Shown: one piece after another, positions 18,872 through 29,583 of the stretch | Numbering within the stretch: the stretch's first letter is position 1 | Layout of the letters: each line of letters starts with the position of its first letter | From: Methylobacterium sp. NMS14P | Lineage (GTDB): Bacteria > Pseudomonadota > Alphaproteobacteria > Rhizobiales > Beijerinckiaceae | Assembly: GCF_028583545.1 (NCBI RefSeq) | Contig: NZ_CP087106.1 | Span: forward strand, 6,183,001 to 6,247,000 | DNA: 64,000 nt | Direction: 5' to 3' | The notes under the pieces: generated by a model | The model's input: the letters and a program-made list of their open reading frames with translations, nothing else | Databases searched by the model: none | Told to the model about the DNA's origin: nothing | Made by a program: the position numbers and the translations under genes

Positions 18872-20179
18872 ATGATCCCCCGCTACAGCCGCCCCGCGAT
18901 GACGGCGATCTGGTCGCCCGAGAGCCGCTTCCGGATCTGGTTCGAGATCGAGGCCCACGCCACCACGGCGCTCGCCGAGATCGGCGTCGTCCCCAAGGAG
19001 GCCGCCGAGACGATCTGGACCAAGGGCAAGGACGCGGTCTTCGACGTCGCCCGCATCGACGCGATCGAGGCGGTGACGAAGCACGACGTCATCGCCTTCC
19101 TGACCCACCTCGCCGAGATCGTCGGGCCCGAGGCCCGCTTCGTCCACCAGGGCATGACGTCCTCGGACGTGCTCGACACCTGCCTCAACGTGCAGCTGGT
19201 GCGCGCCGCCGACATCCTGATCGCCGACGTCGACTCGCTGCTCGCCGCCCTGAAGACGCGGGCCGTCGAGCACAAGATGACGCCGACCATCGGCCGATCG
19301 CACGGCATCCACGCCGAACCGGTGACCTTCGGTCTGAAGCTCGCCCAGGCCTACGCCGAGTTCGAGCGCAACCGCCGCCGCCTCGTGGCGGCCCGCGAGG
19401 AGGTCGCCACCTGCGCGATCTCGGGCGCTGTCGGCACCTTCGCCAACATCGACCCGCGGGTCGAGCAGTACGTCGCCGAGAAGATGGGCCTGACCGCCGA
19501 GCCGGTCTCGACCCAGGTGATCCCGCGCGACCGGCACGCGATGTTCTTCGCGACCCTCGGCGTCGTCGCCTCGTCGCTGGAGCGGCTGGCGATCGAGATC
19601 CGGCACCTCCAGCGCACCGAGGTCCTCGAGGCGGAGGAGTTCTTCTCCGAGGGTCAGAAGGGCTCCTCGGCGATGCCGCACAAGCGCAACCCGGTCCTCA
19701 CCGAGAACATCACGGGCCTCGCCCGGATGGTGCGCGGCTACGTCACCCCGGCGCTGGAGAATGTCGCGCTCTGGCACGAGCGCGACATCTCCCACTCGTC
19801 GGTGGAGCGGATGATCGGCCCCGACGCGACCGTCACCCTCGACTTCGCCCTCGCCCGGATGACTGGGGTGATGGAGAAGCTGCTGGTCTACCCGGCCAAC
19901 ATGCAGAAGAATCTCGACCGGCTCGGCGGCCTGATCCACTCGCAGCGCGTCCTGCTGGCGCTGACCCAGGCCGGGGTCTCCCGCGAGGATTCCTACCGGC
20001 TGGTCCAGCGCAACGCGATGCCGGTCTGGCGCGGCGAGGGCGATTTCCTGGCGCTGCTCAAGGCGGACCCGGAGGTCGCCGCGGCGCTCCCGGCCGAGCA
20101 GATCGAGGCGTGCTTCGATCTCGGCTACCACTTCAAGCACGTGGACACGATCTTCGCGCGGGTCTTCGGCGACCGCTGA
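18872..20179 (+). CDS. purB: Adenylosuccinate lyase
   Basis: 435 residues. Acts twice in purine synthesis, cleaving SAICAR and adenylosuccinate. The superfamily signature SSAMPHKRNP is present with a flexible serine loop (GQKGSSAMPHKRNPV); other active-site pieces are TSSDVLDTCLNVQ and IGRSHGIHAEP. purA lies 1.5 kb downstream, with a transaminase gene and a small exported protein between. Confidence 0.95.
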   Translation: MIPRYSRPAMTAIWSPESRFRIWFEIEAHATTALAEIGVVPKEAAETIWTKGKDAVFDVARIDAIEAVTKHDVIAFLTHLAEIVGPEARFVHQGMTSSDVLDTCLNVQLVRAADILIADVDSLLAALKTRAVEHKMTPTIGRSHGIHAEPVTFGLKLAQAYAEFERNRRRLVAAREEVATCAISGAVGTFANIDPRVEQYVAEKMGLTAEPVSTQVIPRDRHAMFFATLGVVASSLERLAIEIRHLQRTEVLEAEEFFSEGQKGSSAMPHKRNPVLTENITGLARMVRGYVTPALENVALWHERDISHSSVERMIGPDATVTLDFALARMTGVMEKLLVYPANMQKNLDRLGGLIHSQRVLLALTQAGVSREDSYRLVQRNAMPVWRGEGDFLALLKADPEVAAALPAEQIEACFDLGYHFKHVDTIFARVFGDR

Positions 20180-20210
20180 GATCCCGCACGATTCCTGCTT
20201 CGACCCGCGC

Positions 20211-20238
20211 GCGCGGGCCCGCGTTCCCGGGCCCGCGC
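20211..20238 (+). terminator. Strong hairpin between purB and dat
   Basis: A perfect 10-bp stem GCGCGGGCCC/GGGCCCGCGC with an 8-base loop lies 20 bases before the next start. There is no T-run, so it may be a terminator, an attenuator or an mRNA end-stabiliser. Confidence 0.4.
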
Positions 20239-20258
20239 CGAACACAGGACAGCTCCCC

Positions 20259-21116
20259 GTGACCGCTCCCCGCACCGTCTACCTCAACGGCCAGTTCCTC
20301 CCCTACGAGGAGGCGCGCGTGCCGATCATGGACCGCGGCTTCCTGTTCGCCGACGGCATCTACGAGGTCTCGGCGATCATCGACGGCAAGCTCGTCGACA
20401 ACGCCGCGCACCTCGCGCGCCTCGACCGCTCGCTGGGCGAGATCGGCATCCGCAACCCCCACGACGCGGCGGGCTGGGAGCGCCTGCAGACCGAGCTCGT
20501 GGCCCGCAACGGCGTCGCCGAGGGGCTCGTCTACATGCAGGTGACCCGCGGGGTGGCCGAGCGCGACTTCGCCTTCCCGAAGGCCGGCACCGAGCCCACC
20601 GTGGTGATGTTCACGCAGGCCAAGACCGTGCTCGCCAACCCGCTCGCCGAGAGCGGCGCCCGGGTGATCACCGTCGAGGACCTGCGCTGGAAGCGCCGGG
20701 ACATCAAGTCGGTGGCCCTGCTGGCGCAGGTGCTCGCCAAGCAGCAGGCGGCCGAGGCCGGCGTCGCCGAGGCCTGGATGGTCGAGGATGGCGCGGTCAC
20801 CGAGGGCTCCTCCTCGACCGCGTTCATCATCGGCCGCGACCGCGTGCTCGTGACCCGGCCGCTCTCCACGGCGCTCCTGCCGGGCATCACCCGGGCCTCG
20901 GTGCTGCGCCTCGCGCAGGAGGCCGACCTGCGGATCGAGGAGCGGCTGATCCCGGTGGACGAGGTCTACGCGGCGCAGGAGGCCTTCTACACCAGCGCCT
21001 CCGCCTTCGTGATGCCGGTCGTCGAGATCGACGGTCGCGCGATCGGCGAGGGACGGCCGGGCGCGCTCACCCGGCGCCTGCGCGAGCTCTACATCGAGGC
21101 CGCCCGCCAGGGTTGA
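20259..21116 (+). CDS. dat: D-amino-acid transaminase (class IV PLP aminotransferase)
   Basis: 285 residues. Fold-type IV features: VYLNGQFLPYEEARVPIMDRGFLFADGIYEV at the N-terminus, WKRRDIKSVALLAQVLAKQ with the PLP lysine (IKS), EDGAVTEGSSSTAFII and LLPGITRASVLRLA. The combination fits D-alanine/D-glutamate transaminase rather than branched-chain IlvE. Start is the GTG at 20259. D-glutamate or D-alanine supply for peptidoglycan is the family role; the substrate is not proven. Confidence 0.85.
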   Translation: MTAPRTVYLNGQFLPYEEARVPIMDRGFLFADGIYEVSAIIDGKLVDNAAHLARLDRSLGEIGIRNPHDAAGWERLQTELVARNGVAEGLVYMQVTRGVAERDFAFPKAGTEPTVVMFTQAKTVLANPLAESGARVITVEDLRWKRRDIKSVALLAQVLAKQQAAEAGVAEAWMVEDGAVTEGSSSTAFIIGRDRVLVTRPLSTALLPGITRASVLRLAQEADLRIEERLIPVDEVYAAQEAFYTSASAFVMPVVEIDGRAIGEGRPGALTRRLRELYIEAARQG

Positions 21117-21228
21117 GGCCCCCGAATCCCGTCCACAGGACGGGACATCGGACCCGACCGCGGACAGGAACGGATCCCGTCTCCGACTGTTCCTCCCCGA
21201 ATTCGTGTCTCGAACCGGGGAGGCCCTC

Positions 21229-21531
21229 GTGCCGAAGAAGACCCTGCTCGCCGCCCTCGCGACGACCCTGGCGGCCACTGTCGCGACTGTGCCCGCTCGC
21301 GCCCAGACGACCGGCCCCGCCCCGACGCCGCCCGAGCGCGTGCGCCCCGACGCGGACGCGCCGCCGCAGGACCAGTCGCTCAGCGACAAGCTCCAGAAGA
21401 ACGACGGCGTGATCAAGCCGCCGGATTCCGGCACGACCGGCACGGTGGTGAAGCCCGATCAATCCGGCTCCATGCCGGTCATCAAGCCCCACGAACTGCC
21501 CGGTCGGGAGCCCGGCACCGAGGCCAAGTAA
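21229..21531 (+). CDS. Small exported Pro-rich protein, 100 residues
   Basis: The GTG at 21229 has GGGGAGG with 5-base spacing; an upstream GTG at 21205 is less likely. Product: signal peptide (..KKTLLAALATTLAATVATVPARAQ), then a disordered Pro/Asp-rich body with KLQKNDGVIKPPDSGTTGT. It resembles short exported proteins found throughout Methylobacterium. GGAAC-N16-TGTT (21167-21191) is a weak EcfG-like promoter candidate upstream. Confidence 0.65.
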   Translation: MPKKTLLAALATTLAATVATVPARAQTTGPAPTPPERVRPDADAPPQDQSLSDKLQKNDGVIKPPDSGTTGTVVKPDQSGSMPVIKPHELPGREPGTEAK

Positions 21532-21688
21532 ACCGGTCGCGACGGGGCCCGGCGGACCGCCATGCGGTCCGATCATGCGGCCCCTTGCTTGATTTCGCTG
21601 CCCGGATCGCGGAAACGGCTCAGGACGTACGCCGCCTGCACCCGTGGGCGGCGCCGTCCCGGTTTCCGTCGCGGGTAAGCAGGCAGGC

Positions 21689-22981
<1,293 letters not shown>

Positions 22982-23260
22982 CCCTTCGCGCGCTATCCCG
23001 TTGACGACGCGTGTTTTCGGCGGCCCTGCCTGTATCCAGCCCGCGCGGGCTTGATCTAGAACGGGACGGCGGCTGAGCGGCCCGTCTCGCGATCCGGCCG
23101 CCGTCTCGAAGGCAACCGGCGCGCGGGCCCTGATCCGCGCGGTGGGATACGACAAACCGGCCGACGGCCGCGACCGGACCTGTCGGGCGGGCGCGGACCT
23201 CGGTCCCCGGCCTCCGACCGGCGTTGCCGGACGGCGGCCGAAGGGGCGGACCAGAGTATC

Positions 23261-24724
23261 ATGGCCGATTACTACCCGCTTCTGGCCCGCGCGCTCGACG
23301 CGCTGCCGGACCGAACGCCCGCCCTGCGCAAGGCGGTCTACGACCGCGCGCGCAACGCCCTGATCAGCCAGCTGCGCTCCCTCGATCCGCCGCTGTCGGA
23401 GGCCGACATCGATCTCGAGCGCCGGGCGCTCGACGTCGCGATCGAGCGGCTCGAGGTCGATCACGGCGGGCTCCCGGCGCCTGCCAACGATGCCGCTCAG
23501 GCGCCCGAGAAGGCCGCTCCGGTTCCAATGCCGGCTCCGGCCGTTCCGGAGCCCGTCGCGCCCGAGCCGATCGTGCCCGCGGTCACGGAGCCGGAGATCC
23601 CGGAACCGTCTCCCCCCGATCCGGCGACCGGACCGATGCCGGCGCCCATCCTCCCGCCCGCGAAGCCGCCCTTCGCGGTCGCGGGCGGCGAGGGCGATCG
23701 GGAGGCCGGCGCCAGTCCGCGCGAGGCGCCGATCCCGTTCGCGCCGCCTCGCCCGGGCATACCGCCGCACGTCGCGCCCGACGCGGCCCCGCCGGTTGCC
23801 GAGACGTCCGCCGCGGAGGCGCCCGCGGTCGACGATCCGGACGCCGAGGCCGCAGGCGGTCGTCAGCGGCCGCGGATCGAGGTGGTCCCGCCGCGGACCG
23901 GTCGGTCCCGCGTGCTGCGCAACGTCTTCGTCGGCGGTGTCCTGGCGGTGGTGATCGGCCTGATCGCCGTCGCGGCCTTCCTGCTGCGCGACCGGCCGCA
24001 GAACCTGCCGTCGGGCGGCACGGAGACCGCGGATACGCAGCAGCCGGAGGGCGAGACCAAGTTCGGCGACCGGGTCGGCGGTGACGCCGCACCGGCACCG
24101 AAGGCCCCGACGCGCGTCGAGAACAGCGCGCCGCCGCGCGCGGCGGCCACGCCCGCGCCCGCCGATGCCGGCGTCGCCGTCGCGCAGAGGGCGGAGCTGG
24201 TCGAGGAGGCGACGGGCGCCGAGGGCGGTCAGCCAACCGTGACGCCGGGGCGGGTGACGTGGCGGCTCGAGACCGTGAACGGGGATCAGGGGCAGCCGGT
24301 CCAGAACGCCGTCGTCGCCACCGTGACCATCCCGGATGCCGGCCTGACGCTGGTGATGACCATCCAGCGCAATCTCGACGCGACCCTGCCGGCGTCCCAC
24401 ACGGTCAGCTTGGCGTTCAGCCAGAGCGGCGGCAACGCCGCGTCCAGAACGGTCCAGGATGTCGGGTTGCTCCAGGCCAAGGACGAGCAGAGCGCCCGCG
24501 GCTCGCCGGTCTCGGGGTTGCCCGTCCGCGTCCGCGACAACCTGTTCCTGATCGGCCTGTCGTCGCTGCAGAACGACGTCGAGCGCAACACCGACCTGCT
24601 CCTGCACCGGAACTGGTTCGACATCGCGCTGCGCTACACGTCCGGTCGCCGGGCGGTGCTGACCTTCGAGAAGGGCGCCGCCGGCGCCCAGGTGATGCAG
24701 AACGCCTTCGACGCGTGGCAGTGA
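23261..24724 (+). CDS. Single-pass membrane protein of unknown function, 487 residues
   Basis: Three parts are visible. The first is a cytoplasmic helical N-terminus (MADYYPLLARALDALPDRTP to residue ~75, with LISQLRSLDPPLSEADIDLER), a pattern common in alphaproteobacterial hypothetical proteins. A long Pro/Ala linker follows. A transmembrane helix (~225-245, VFVGGVLAVVIGLIAVAAFLL) then leads to an extracytoplasmic C-terminal domain with the pattern RVTWRLETVNGDQGQPVQNAV and LVMTIQRNLDATLPASH. No enzyme motif. It converges on rpoH. 22982-23260 upstream holds nothing recognised. Confidence 0.75.
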   Translation: MADYYPLLARALDALPDRTPALRKAVYDRARNALISQLRSLDPPLSEADIDLERRALDVAIERLEVDHGGLPAPANDAAQAPEKAAPVPMPAPAVPEPVAPEPIVPAVTEPEIPEPSPPDPATGPMPAPILPPAKPPFAVAGGEGDREAGASPREAPIPFAPPRPGIPPHVAPDAAPPVAETSAAEAPAVDDPDAEAAGGRQRPRIEVVPPRTGRSRVLRNVFVGGVLAVVIGLIAVAAFLLRDRPQNLPSGGTETADTQQPEGETKFGDRVGGDAAPAPKAPTRVENSAPPRAAATPAPADAGVAVAQRAELVEEATGAEGGQPTVTPGRVTWRLETVNGDQGQPVQNAVVATVTIPDAGLTLVMTIQRNLDATLPASHTVSLAFSQSGGNAASRTVQDVGLLQAKDEQSARGSPVSGLPVRVRDNLFLIGLSSLQNDVERNTDLLLHRNWFDIALRYTSGRRAVLTFEKGAAGAQVMQNAFDAWQ

Positions 24725-24765
24725 CCACCCGGCTGCGGTCGCCGTCCGGGCTCTAATCCGACTGG

Positions 24766-24798
24766 GCCCGCCCGGCGCGTCACGCGCGCCGGGCGGGC
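24766..24798. terminator. Bidirectional terminator hairpin before rpoH end
   Basis: A perfect 14-bp GC-rich stem (GCCCGCCCGGCGCG and its complement) with loop TCACG sits between convergent genes ending at 24724 and 24806. No T-run; assigned from stem strength and location. Confidence 0.6.
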
Positions 24799-24805
24799 GG
24801 ACCGG

Positions 24806-25699
24806 TCAGCGGGCCTCGATGCCGGTCCGGGGCAACTCGCGGCTGGCGATGTTGCGCTTGACCGCTTCCTGCACCTTCTCGAAGGCGCGAACCTCGATCT
24901 GCCGGACGCGCTCGCGGGAGACGCCGAACTCGCCGGAGAGGTCCTCCAGGGTGATCGGGTCCTCGGCGAGGCGTCGGGCCTCGAAGATGCGGCGCTCGCG
25001 CGGGTTCAGCACGCCGAGCGCGTCCTTGAGCGCGGACAGGCGGTTCTGGCCCTCCTGCTCCCGCGCCAGCACGGTCTCCTGGCTCGGACTGTTGTCCACG
25101 AGCCAGTCCTGCCACTCACCCTCGCCCTCCTCGCGCAGGGGCGCGTTGAGCGAGGTGTCGCCGGACAGGCGCCGGTTCATGTCGATCACGTCCTGCTCGG
25201 GCACGCCGAGACGGGTGGCGATCTGCTTCACCTGATCGGGCTTGAGATCGCCCTCGTCGAGGGCCGAGATCTTGCCCTTCGCCTTCCGCAGGTTGAAGAA
25301 CAGCTTCTTCTGGTTCGCGGTCGTGCCCATCTTCACGAGGGACCACGAGCGCAGGATGTATTCCTGGATCGCCGCCTTGATCCACCACATCGCGTAGGTG
25401 GCCAGCCGGAAGCCCTTGTCGGGATCGAAGCGCTTGACCGCCTGCATCAGGCCGACATTGCCTTCCGACACGACCTCGCCGATCGGCAGGCCGTAGCCGC
25501 GGTAGCCCATGGCGATCTTGGCCACGAGGCGCAGATGCGACGTCACGAGCCGGTGCGCGGCCTCGCGGTCACCGGCGTCCCGCCAGGCCTTCGCCAGCGT
25601 GAACTCCTCCGACGGCTCCAGCATCGGGAACTTGCGAATCTCGTCGAGGTAGCGCGAGAGGCCACCTTCGTTGGCGAGCACGGGCAGCGTACCGGCCAT
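24806..25699 (-). CDS. rpoH: RNA polymerase heat-shock sigma factor RpoH
   Basis: 297 residues, normal length for sigma-32. Regions in order: 1.2 (LSRYLDEIRKFPMLEPSEEF), 2.1-2.4 (HLRLVAKIAMGYRGYGLPIGEVVSEGNVGLMQAVKRFD and YAMWWIKAAIQEYILRSWSLVKM), the RpoH box around QKKLFFNLRKAK, and region 4 (LEDLSGEFGVSRERVRQIEVRAFEKVQ). The start ATG at 25699 gives the typical AGTLPVLANE N-terminus. Directs heat-shock transcription. Confidence 0.94.
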   Translation of the reverse strand: MAGTLPVLANEGGLSRYLDEIRKFPMLEPSEEFTLAKAWRDAGDREAAHRLVTSHLRLVAKIAMGYRGYGLPIGEVVSEGNVGLMQAVKRFDPDKGFRLATYAMWWIKAAIQEYILRSWSLVKMGTTANQKKLFFNLRKAKGKISALDEGDLKPDQVKQIATRLGVPEQDVIDMNRRLSGDTSLNAPLREEGEGEWQDWLVDNSPSQETVLAREQEGQNRLSALKDALGVLNPRERRIFEARRLAEDPITLEDLSGEFGVSRERVRQIEVRAFEKVQEAVKRNIASRELPRTGIEAR

Positions 25700-25936
25700 G
25701 GCATTCTCCTGGACCTAATGTCCCCCTGTCGGGCGGACGCGACGGACAACAGTGCCGTCCACTCGGGCCGCTCTTGAGCCGACCCTGCCGGCCCCCCATC
25801 TCGTACGGGTCACCGGGGAGCCGGTCGCGGTCGATGACACCCACGTCGTCAACAACGCGCCACCGGCGATTTTGGTCGTACCATGTCACGATCTGACGCG
25901 GTACGGGGTGATCTTTCGCACGCCGCGGCGTGGCGG

Positions 25937-26941
25937 TTACCCGCGCGGCGCCCCGTCCGCCTCGGCCCTGAGAGCTTGCACCAGGGCGGTCATATCGGGC
26001 GGTAGCGGGCTCTCGAATCGCAGCGTCGCGCCGGTGCGCGGGTGGCTGAAGCCGAGCAGTTCCGCGTGGAGCGCCTGGCGCCCGAGTGCGGTGAGGGCGG
26101 CGCGGGCGTCCTGCGTCAGGCGGGCCGCCTTGGTCCGGAAGGCGCCGCCGTAGACCGTGTCCCCGAGCAGGGGATGTCCGCGATGGGCGAGGTGCACGCG
26201 GATCTGATGGGTGCGGCCCGTCTCCAGCCGGCACCGCACGAGGGCCGCCTCGCGATAGGCCTCGGCCACGGCGTAGTGGGTCACCGCGTGGCGCCCGCTC
26301 GCGTCCGACACGACGGCGATCTTCTCCCGATGGAAGCGCGACCGCGCGAGGTGGGCCTGGATCGTCCCGGCCCGCGGCTGGGGCAGGCCCCAGACCACGG
26401 CGGCGTAGGCGCGTTCCAGCGGTCCGGACCGGCCGTGATCGGCGAACTGGGCGGTGAGGCCCTGGTGGGCCGTGTCGTTCTTGGCGACGACGATCAGCCC
26501 GCTCGTGTCCTTGTCGAGGCGGTGGACGATGCCGGGCCGGCGCACACCGCCGATCCCCGACAGGCTGGCTCCGCAATGGGCGATGAGGGCGTTGACCAGC
26601 GTCCCGCTCTCGTGACCCGGGGCGGGATGGACCACGAGGCCGGCCGGCTTATCGATGACGATCAGGTCGTCGTCCTCGTAGACGATCGGCAGATCCGCGG
26701 CCTCGGCCATCGGCTCCGCCGGAGCGGCCGGGGGCACCGTGAGCACGATGTGCGCGCCGGTGGCGACCTTGCTGGCCGGGTCGAGCGCCGGGAGGCCGTC
26801 CCGCTGCACCTGGCCGGTGCGGATAAGGTCCTGCAGCCGGGCCCGCGACAGATCCGGGAACAGGGCGACCAGTGCCCGGTCGAGCCGCACCCCTCCCTCG
26901 GCCACGATTCCGGCCCGCTCGTCCTGCGCGTTATCCACCAC
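25937..26941 (-). CDS. rluD: Large-subunit pseudouridine synthase, RluD type
   Basis: About 334 residues. An N-terminal S4-like RNA-binding segment (VRLDRALVALFPDLSRARLQDLIRTGQV) precedes the catalytic domain with the signature GIVHRLDKDTSGLIVVAK (catalytic Asp) and ETGRTHQIRVHLAHRGHPLLGD. The open frame extends upstream to 27052 across the tRNA-Glu, which is not credible; GTG codons at 26941/26938 with an AGGGGT upstream are the likely starts. Confidence 0.9.
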   Translation of the reverse strand: MVDNAQDERAGIVAEGGVRLDRALVALFPDLSRARLQDLIRTGQVQRDGLPALDPASKVATGAHIVLTVPPAAPAEPMAEAADLPIVYEDDDLIVIDKPAGLVVHPAPGHESGTLVNALIAHCGASLSGIGGVRRPGIVHRLDKDTSGLIVVAKNDTAHQGLTAQFADHGRSGPLERAYAAVVWGLPQPRAGTIQAHLARSRFHREKIAVVSDASGRHAVTHYAVAEAYREAALVRCRLETGRTHQIRVHLAHRGHPLLGDTVYGGAFRTKAARLTQDARAALTALGRQALHAELLGFSHPRTGATLRFESPLPPDMTALVQALRAEADGAPRG

Positions 26942-27044
26942 GACCCCTATTCGCTCCCGATCTGACCCGCCGCGGCGGATTTCCTGACAAAGGCACTTGC
27001 TCCGCCGCCGGGTGGTGGCTATAGCAGCCCCGCGCCGCCGGAAA

Positions 27045-27120
27045 GCTCCCATCGTCTAGCGGTCTAGGACGTCGCCCTCTCACGGCGAAAACAGGGGTTC
27101 GATTCCCCTTGGGAGCGCCA
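27045..27120 (+). tRNA. tRNA-Glu (anticodon CTC)
   Basis: 76-nt cloverleaf: acceptor GCTCCCA/TGGGAGC, encoded GCCA end, anticodon stem TCGCC/GGCGA with loop CTCTCAC (anticodon CTC), and T-arm AGGGG/CCCCT. Confidence 0.95.
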
Positions 27121-27128
27121 GCGCGCTG

Positions 27129-27146
27129 GCAGCCTTCTTGGGCTGC
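27129..27146 (+). terminator. Possible terminator after tRNA-Glu
   Basis: GCAGCC and GGCTGC form a 6-bp stem around a 6-base loop 8 bases after the tRNA, followed by a modest T-containing tract (ATTGCTTCTCT). Weak but well placed. Confidence 0.35.
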
Positions 27147-27418
27147 GCATTGCTTCTCTGCTAAATCGCGGGTCGGCCACGTGCTCAGCACGCCGCATGG
27201 GTGCTCGGCACCCGCGATGCGCGCGTCGTCTCCCGGCTGACCCCGAACTTACGTGACCGGTCGATAGATCGCGCAGTCCCTATCGCGACCTCGCGGCATC
27301 ACGGACCCTCGTCGTGCCGACGTCGCGCGATGGTGGTGATCAGGCCGCGGATGCGGGCTCTGCTCCGAGCCGGCCGAGTACGCGCCGGCGATCTGCGAGA
27401 CGGTGTCGGTGTCCCGCC

Positions 27419-27559
27419 CTACCAGAACCAGACGACGCGGCCGGACACCGCGTAGATGACGAACCAGAGCCCGACGGCCAGGACGAGCCAAGCCACCACG
27501 AGGGCCGGATGAGGCTTCCTGCGGGTGCGGCTGAGGCGAACGGGAGCGATCTGATCCAT
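27419..27559 (-). CDS. Tiny membrane protein, 46 residues
   Basis: The minus-strand ATG at 27559 encodes MDQIAPVRLSRTRRKPHPAL and then a clean transmembrane helix (VVAWLVLAVGLWFVIYAV) ending SGRVVWFW. A basic N-terminus ahead of one aromatic-rich helix is typical of real small membrane proteins. The frame is in a region with no competing gene. Function unknown. The stretches 27147-27418 and 27560-27900 show nothing else convincing. Confidence 0.5.
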   Translation of the reverse strand: MDQIAPVRLSRTRRKPHPALVVAWLVLAVGLWFVIYAVSGRVVWFW

Positions 27560-27900
27560 GAGTGTGCGGACGGCATCTCCTGCCGACCGCGTGCACGGAG
27601 GCTCCTCGCCCTGAGCCTTGGGGCCTCATGGTTGCGGTCGGCGACAACGGCGCCTAACGACCAACATCCGCCGTCGGTGTCCCCATCAAAAGATGCGTTG
27701 AGGCGAGGCGTCTTGCCGATCAGTCGCACGGCATGCGCACAAAAATCGACAGCCGGCAGGCTACGCGGCCTGTGGTCAACGTGGATATCGGGGATGAGGC
27801 TCAGTCTCCCCGACCTAGGATGTTGCGCGGCGCAACCCATTAACACCGCGAGGCTTTTCGCCGGGCATGATGGCGCGATGCCTCAACCCGCGAGCTCACG

Positions 27901-28098
27901 ATGCACTTCAAGATCCACGCCACCGGACAGCATCTGTGGACCTGGGTGCTGCTCGACGAGACGGAGATGACGGTGGCCGAGTCCGACCGGTCGTTCCCAT
28001 CCCGGACGCAGGCCTCCGCGGCGGCTTTGGCCTTCGCGAAGCTGGTCGCGCGGGCCAGCCGCTCGCTCACGGGTGGCGCGTCGAGCAGCCTTCTGTAG
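27901..28098 (+). CDS. Small YegP/DUF1508-like protein, 65 residues
   Basis: MHFKIHATGQHLWTWVLLDE with TVAESDRSFPSRTQASAAA and a helical end is the strand-W-strand-helix pattern seen in single YegP/DUF1508-type repeats. ATG start at 27901. Role unknown; similar proteins are small cytosolic stress-associated factors. Similarity is short, so the family name is tentative. Confidence 0.5.
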   Translation: MHFKIHATGQHLWTWVLLDETEMTVAESDRSFPSRTQASAAALAFAKLVARASRSLTGGASSSLL

Positions 28099-28602
28099 GC
28101 GATCGCCTCCGCCGCGGCTCTCCAGAAACTGCTCGGGCCGCGTTCCTCGGCCAATCAGCGCCAGCGCTCCTTCATGCGAGCGCGCACGTAGACGGTCCCG
28201 AGGCAGCCCTCGCGGTCCGACTGGACGCACGCGTTGCTCATGCGGGCAGTCATCTCGGGACTCGGCGACTGGCGACTTACGCCGTTCCCGTCGGCGCCGG
28301 AGAAGATCGACGAACGCGGCCAATTAGAATCCGCAGACCAGCCGCGAGTTGTCGTAGAACCGGTGCCTGCGCTCCTCCGTGACGACGCAGTGCTCGCTCA
28401 TCGCTGTCACCGGCGGATCTCTCAGTGCCGCACCGTGCGAGGCTCGGTCGGGGCCTGCGACGGGCCGCCCTGTTCTGCCGAGTGCGTCGCTGTTGAAATA
28501 GGCTGAGGAGAGATCCTTTCCACGCATTCGATAGATGCTGATCGCAAGCTGACGCTTCCTATGCGGGCGATCTCTGCAGGATCGACCACGGTCCCTTTGT
28601 CA

Positions 28603-28644
28603 TGAAGCCCAGCACCGACACGCCGAGCCTGAAGCTGGGCTTCA
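28603..28644. repeat. Perfect 11-bp inverted repeat in a gene-poor stretch
   Basis: TGAAGCCCAGC (28603-28613) and GCTGGGCTTCA (28634-28644) are exact inverted copies with a 20-base loop. The surrounding 28099-29015 holds no gene I can support, only short frames such as 28325-28402 (minus, 25 residues). The GC content drops near 28780-28930. The repeat could be part of a structured RNA or a terminator. Confidence 0.4.
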
Positions 28645-29015
28645 GAGGCGACATTCGCGCGGCTCGACGTGCCGCAGGGTGGTCGGCAGATCAGGTACCT
28701 ATCTCGTCCGGTGCATGCGGTGAGGGGCGTGCAGAAGCGGAGACTTCCGACGAATAGGAGCCGCGTTGGATCAGTTCCTCACGCTGGCGATTATTGACCT
28801 GCATATAGATTCTATTTCTGATGCTCGAACCTTCCGGCTGCGGCATATCCCGAGGCGGCGACGCTGTTAATCATATCTGCGAAATGCTCGCTATGTCAGT
28901 GATTTGCCGCAATCAATAATTCGTGGGGTGAGTCTGTTGCTGTCCGCTCTTGCGTGACGGGTTATTGCCATATACCCCATATGCGATAGACGACGCGCGA
29001 TCGAGGGCTGGGGGG

Positions 29016-29513
29016 ATGCCGCTGGTTGTCATCTTGGCTGCCTTGTGCAGCGGATTGGCTGTGCTTGCGTTCGGCTGGGAAAACTTCGGTTTCTACGCGG
29101 TAATACTGGCGTCTTGTGCCGCGAGCGCGACCGCCGTGCTGGTGGGCGGCGGACTCGCGCTCCTGAGGGTCGCAACGTCCCGGAACGCGCAGGATCCCGC
29201 GCAGATCTTCGACATCGCCGGTCTCACCAGCGGCGGTCGCCGAGACCTACGCCTCGTGCCGCGGAGACTCTACTTCGATATCGAGCACGATCGCGAGATC
29301 ATCAAGGATGAGATCGGCATCGAGGCGACGAGCCTCGATCAGGCGCTGGACGACGCCCGGAGCGTGATCCGGGACATGGTGCAGGAGCTTGCCGACGACG
29401 GTTACGAGGAGGATTGGGTGCTGGTCGTGCGCGATGCCAGAGGGGCCTCGGTCGCGCGCCTGCCCATCGAACGGACGCCCGTGCAGGCGCAGTCCGATCG
29501 CCGATCCGCTTGA
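29016..29513 (+). CDS. Membrane protein with C-terminal DUF6894-like domain
   Basis: 165 residues from ATG 29016; a TTG at 28950 would lengthen it. The N-terminus has two hydrophobic helices (VVILAALCSGLAVLAFGW; FYAVILASCAASATAVLVGGGLALL). The C-terminal half, RRLYFDIEHDREIIKDEIGIEATSLDQALDDA, then WVLVVRDARGASVARLPI, fits the DUF6894 pattern of short Methylobacterium/Bradyrhizobium proteins, which are normally soluble and stand-alone. The membrane fusion is unusual. It converges with the sigma factor gene at 29584. Confidence 0.65.
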   Translation: MPLVVILAALCSGLAVLAFGWENFGFYAVILASCAASATAVLVGGGLALLRVATSRNAQDPAQIFDIAGLTSGGRRDLRLVPRRLYFDIEHDREIIKDEIGIEATSLDQALDDARSVIRDMVQELADDGYEEDWVLVVRDARGASVARLPIERTPVQAQSDRRSA

Positions 29514-29583
29514 TCACGGGATCGATCTGACCGCGTCCTCGTCCCGGCAGCATACGGCGCCGGACGGCGAATGCGCCCCCGGA

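Noticed and set aside
26942..27052. Extension of rluD upstream across tRNA-Glu
   Set aside because: Would place the coding region over a tRNA on the opposite strand; GTG codons at 26941/26938 fit the family start.
28325..28402. 25-residue minus frame (MSEHCVVTEERR...)
   Set aside because: No ribosome site and too short to support; same for a 28-residue frame near 28155-28241 and a 50-residue frame from 28602.
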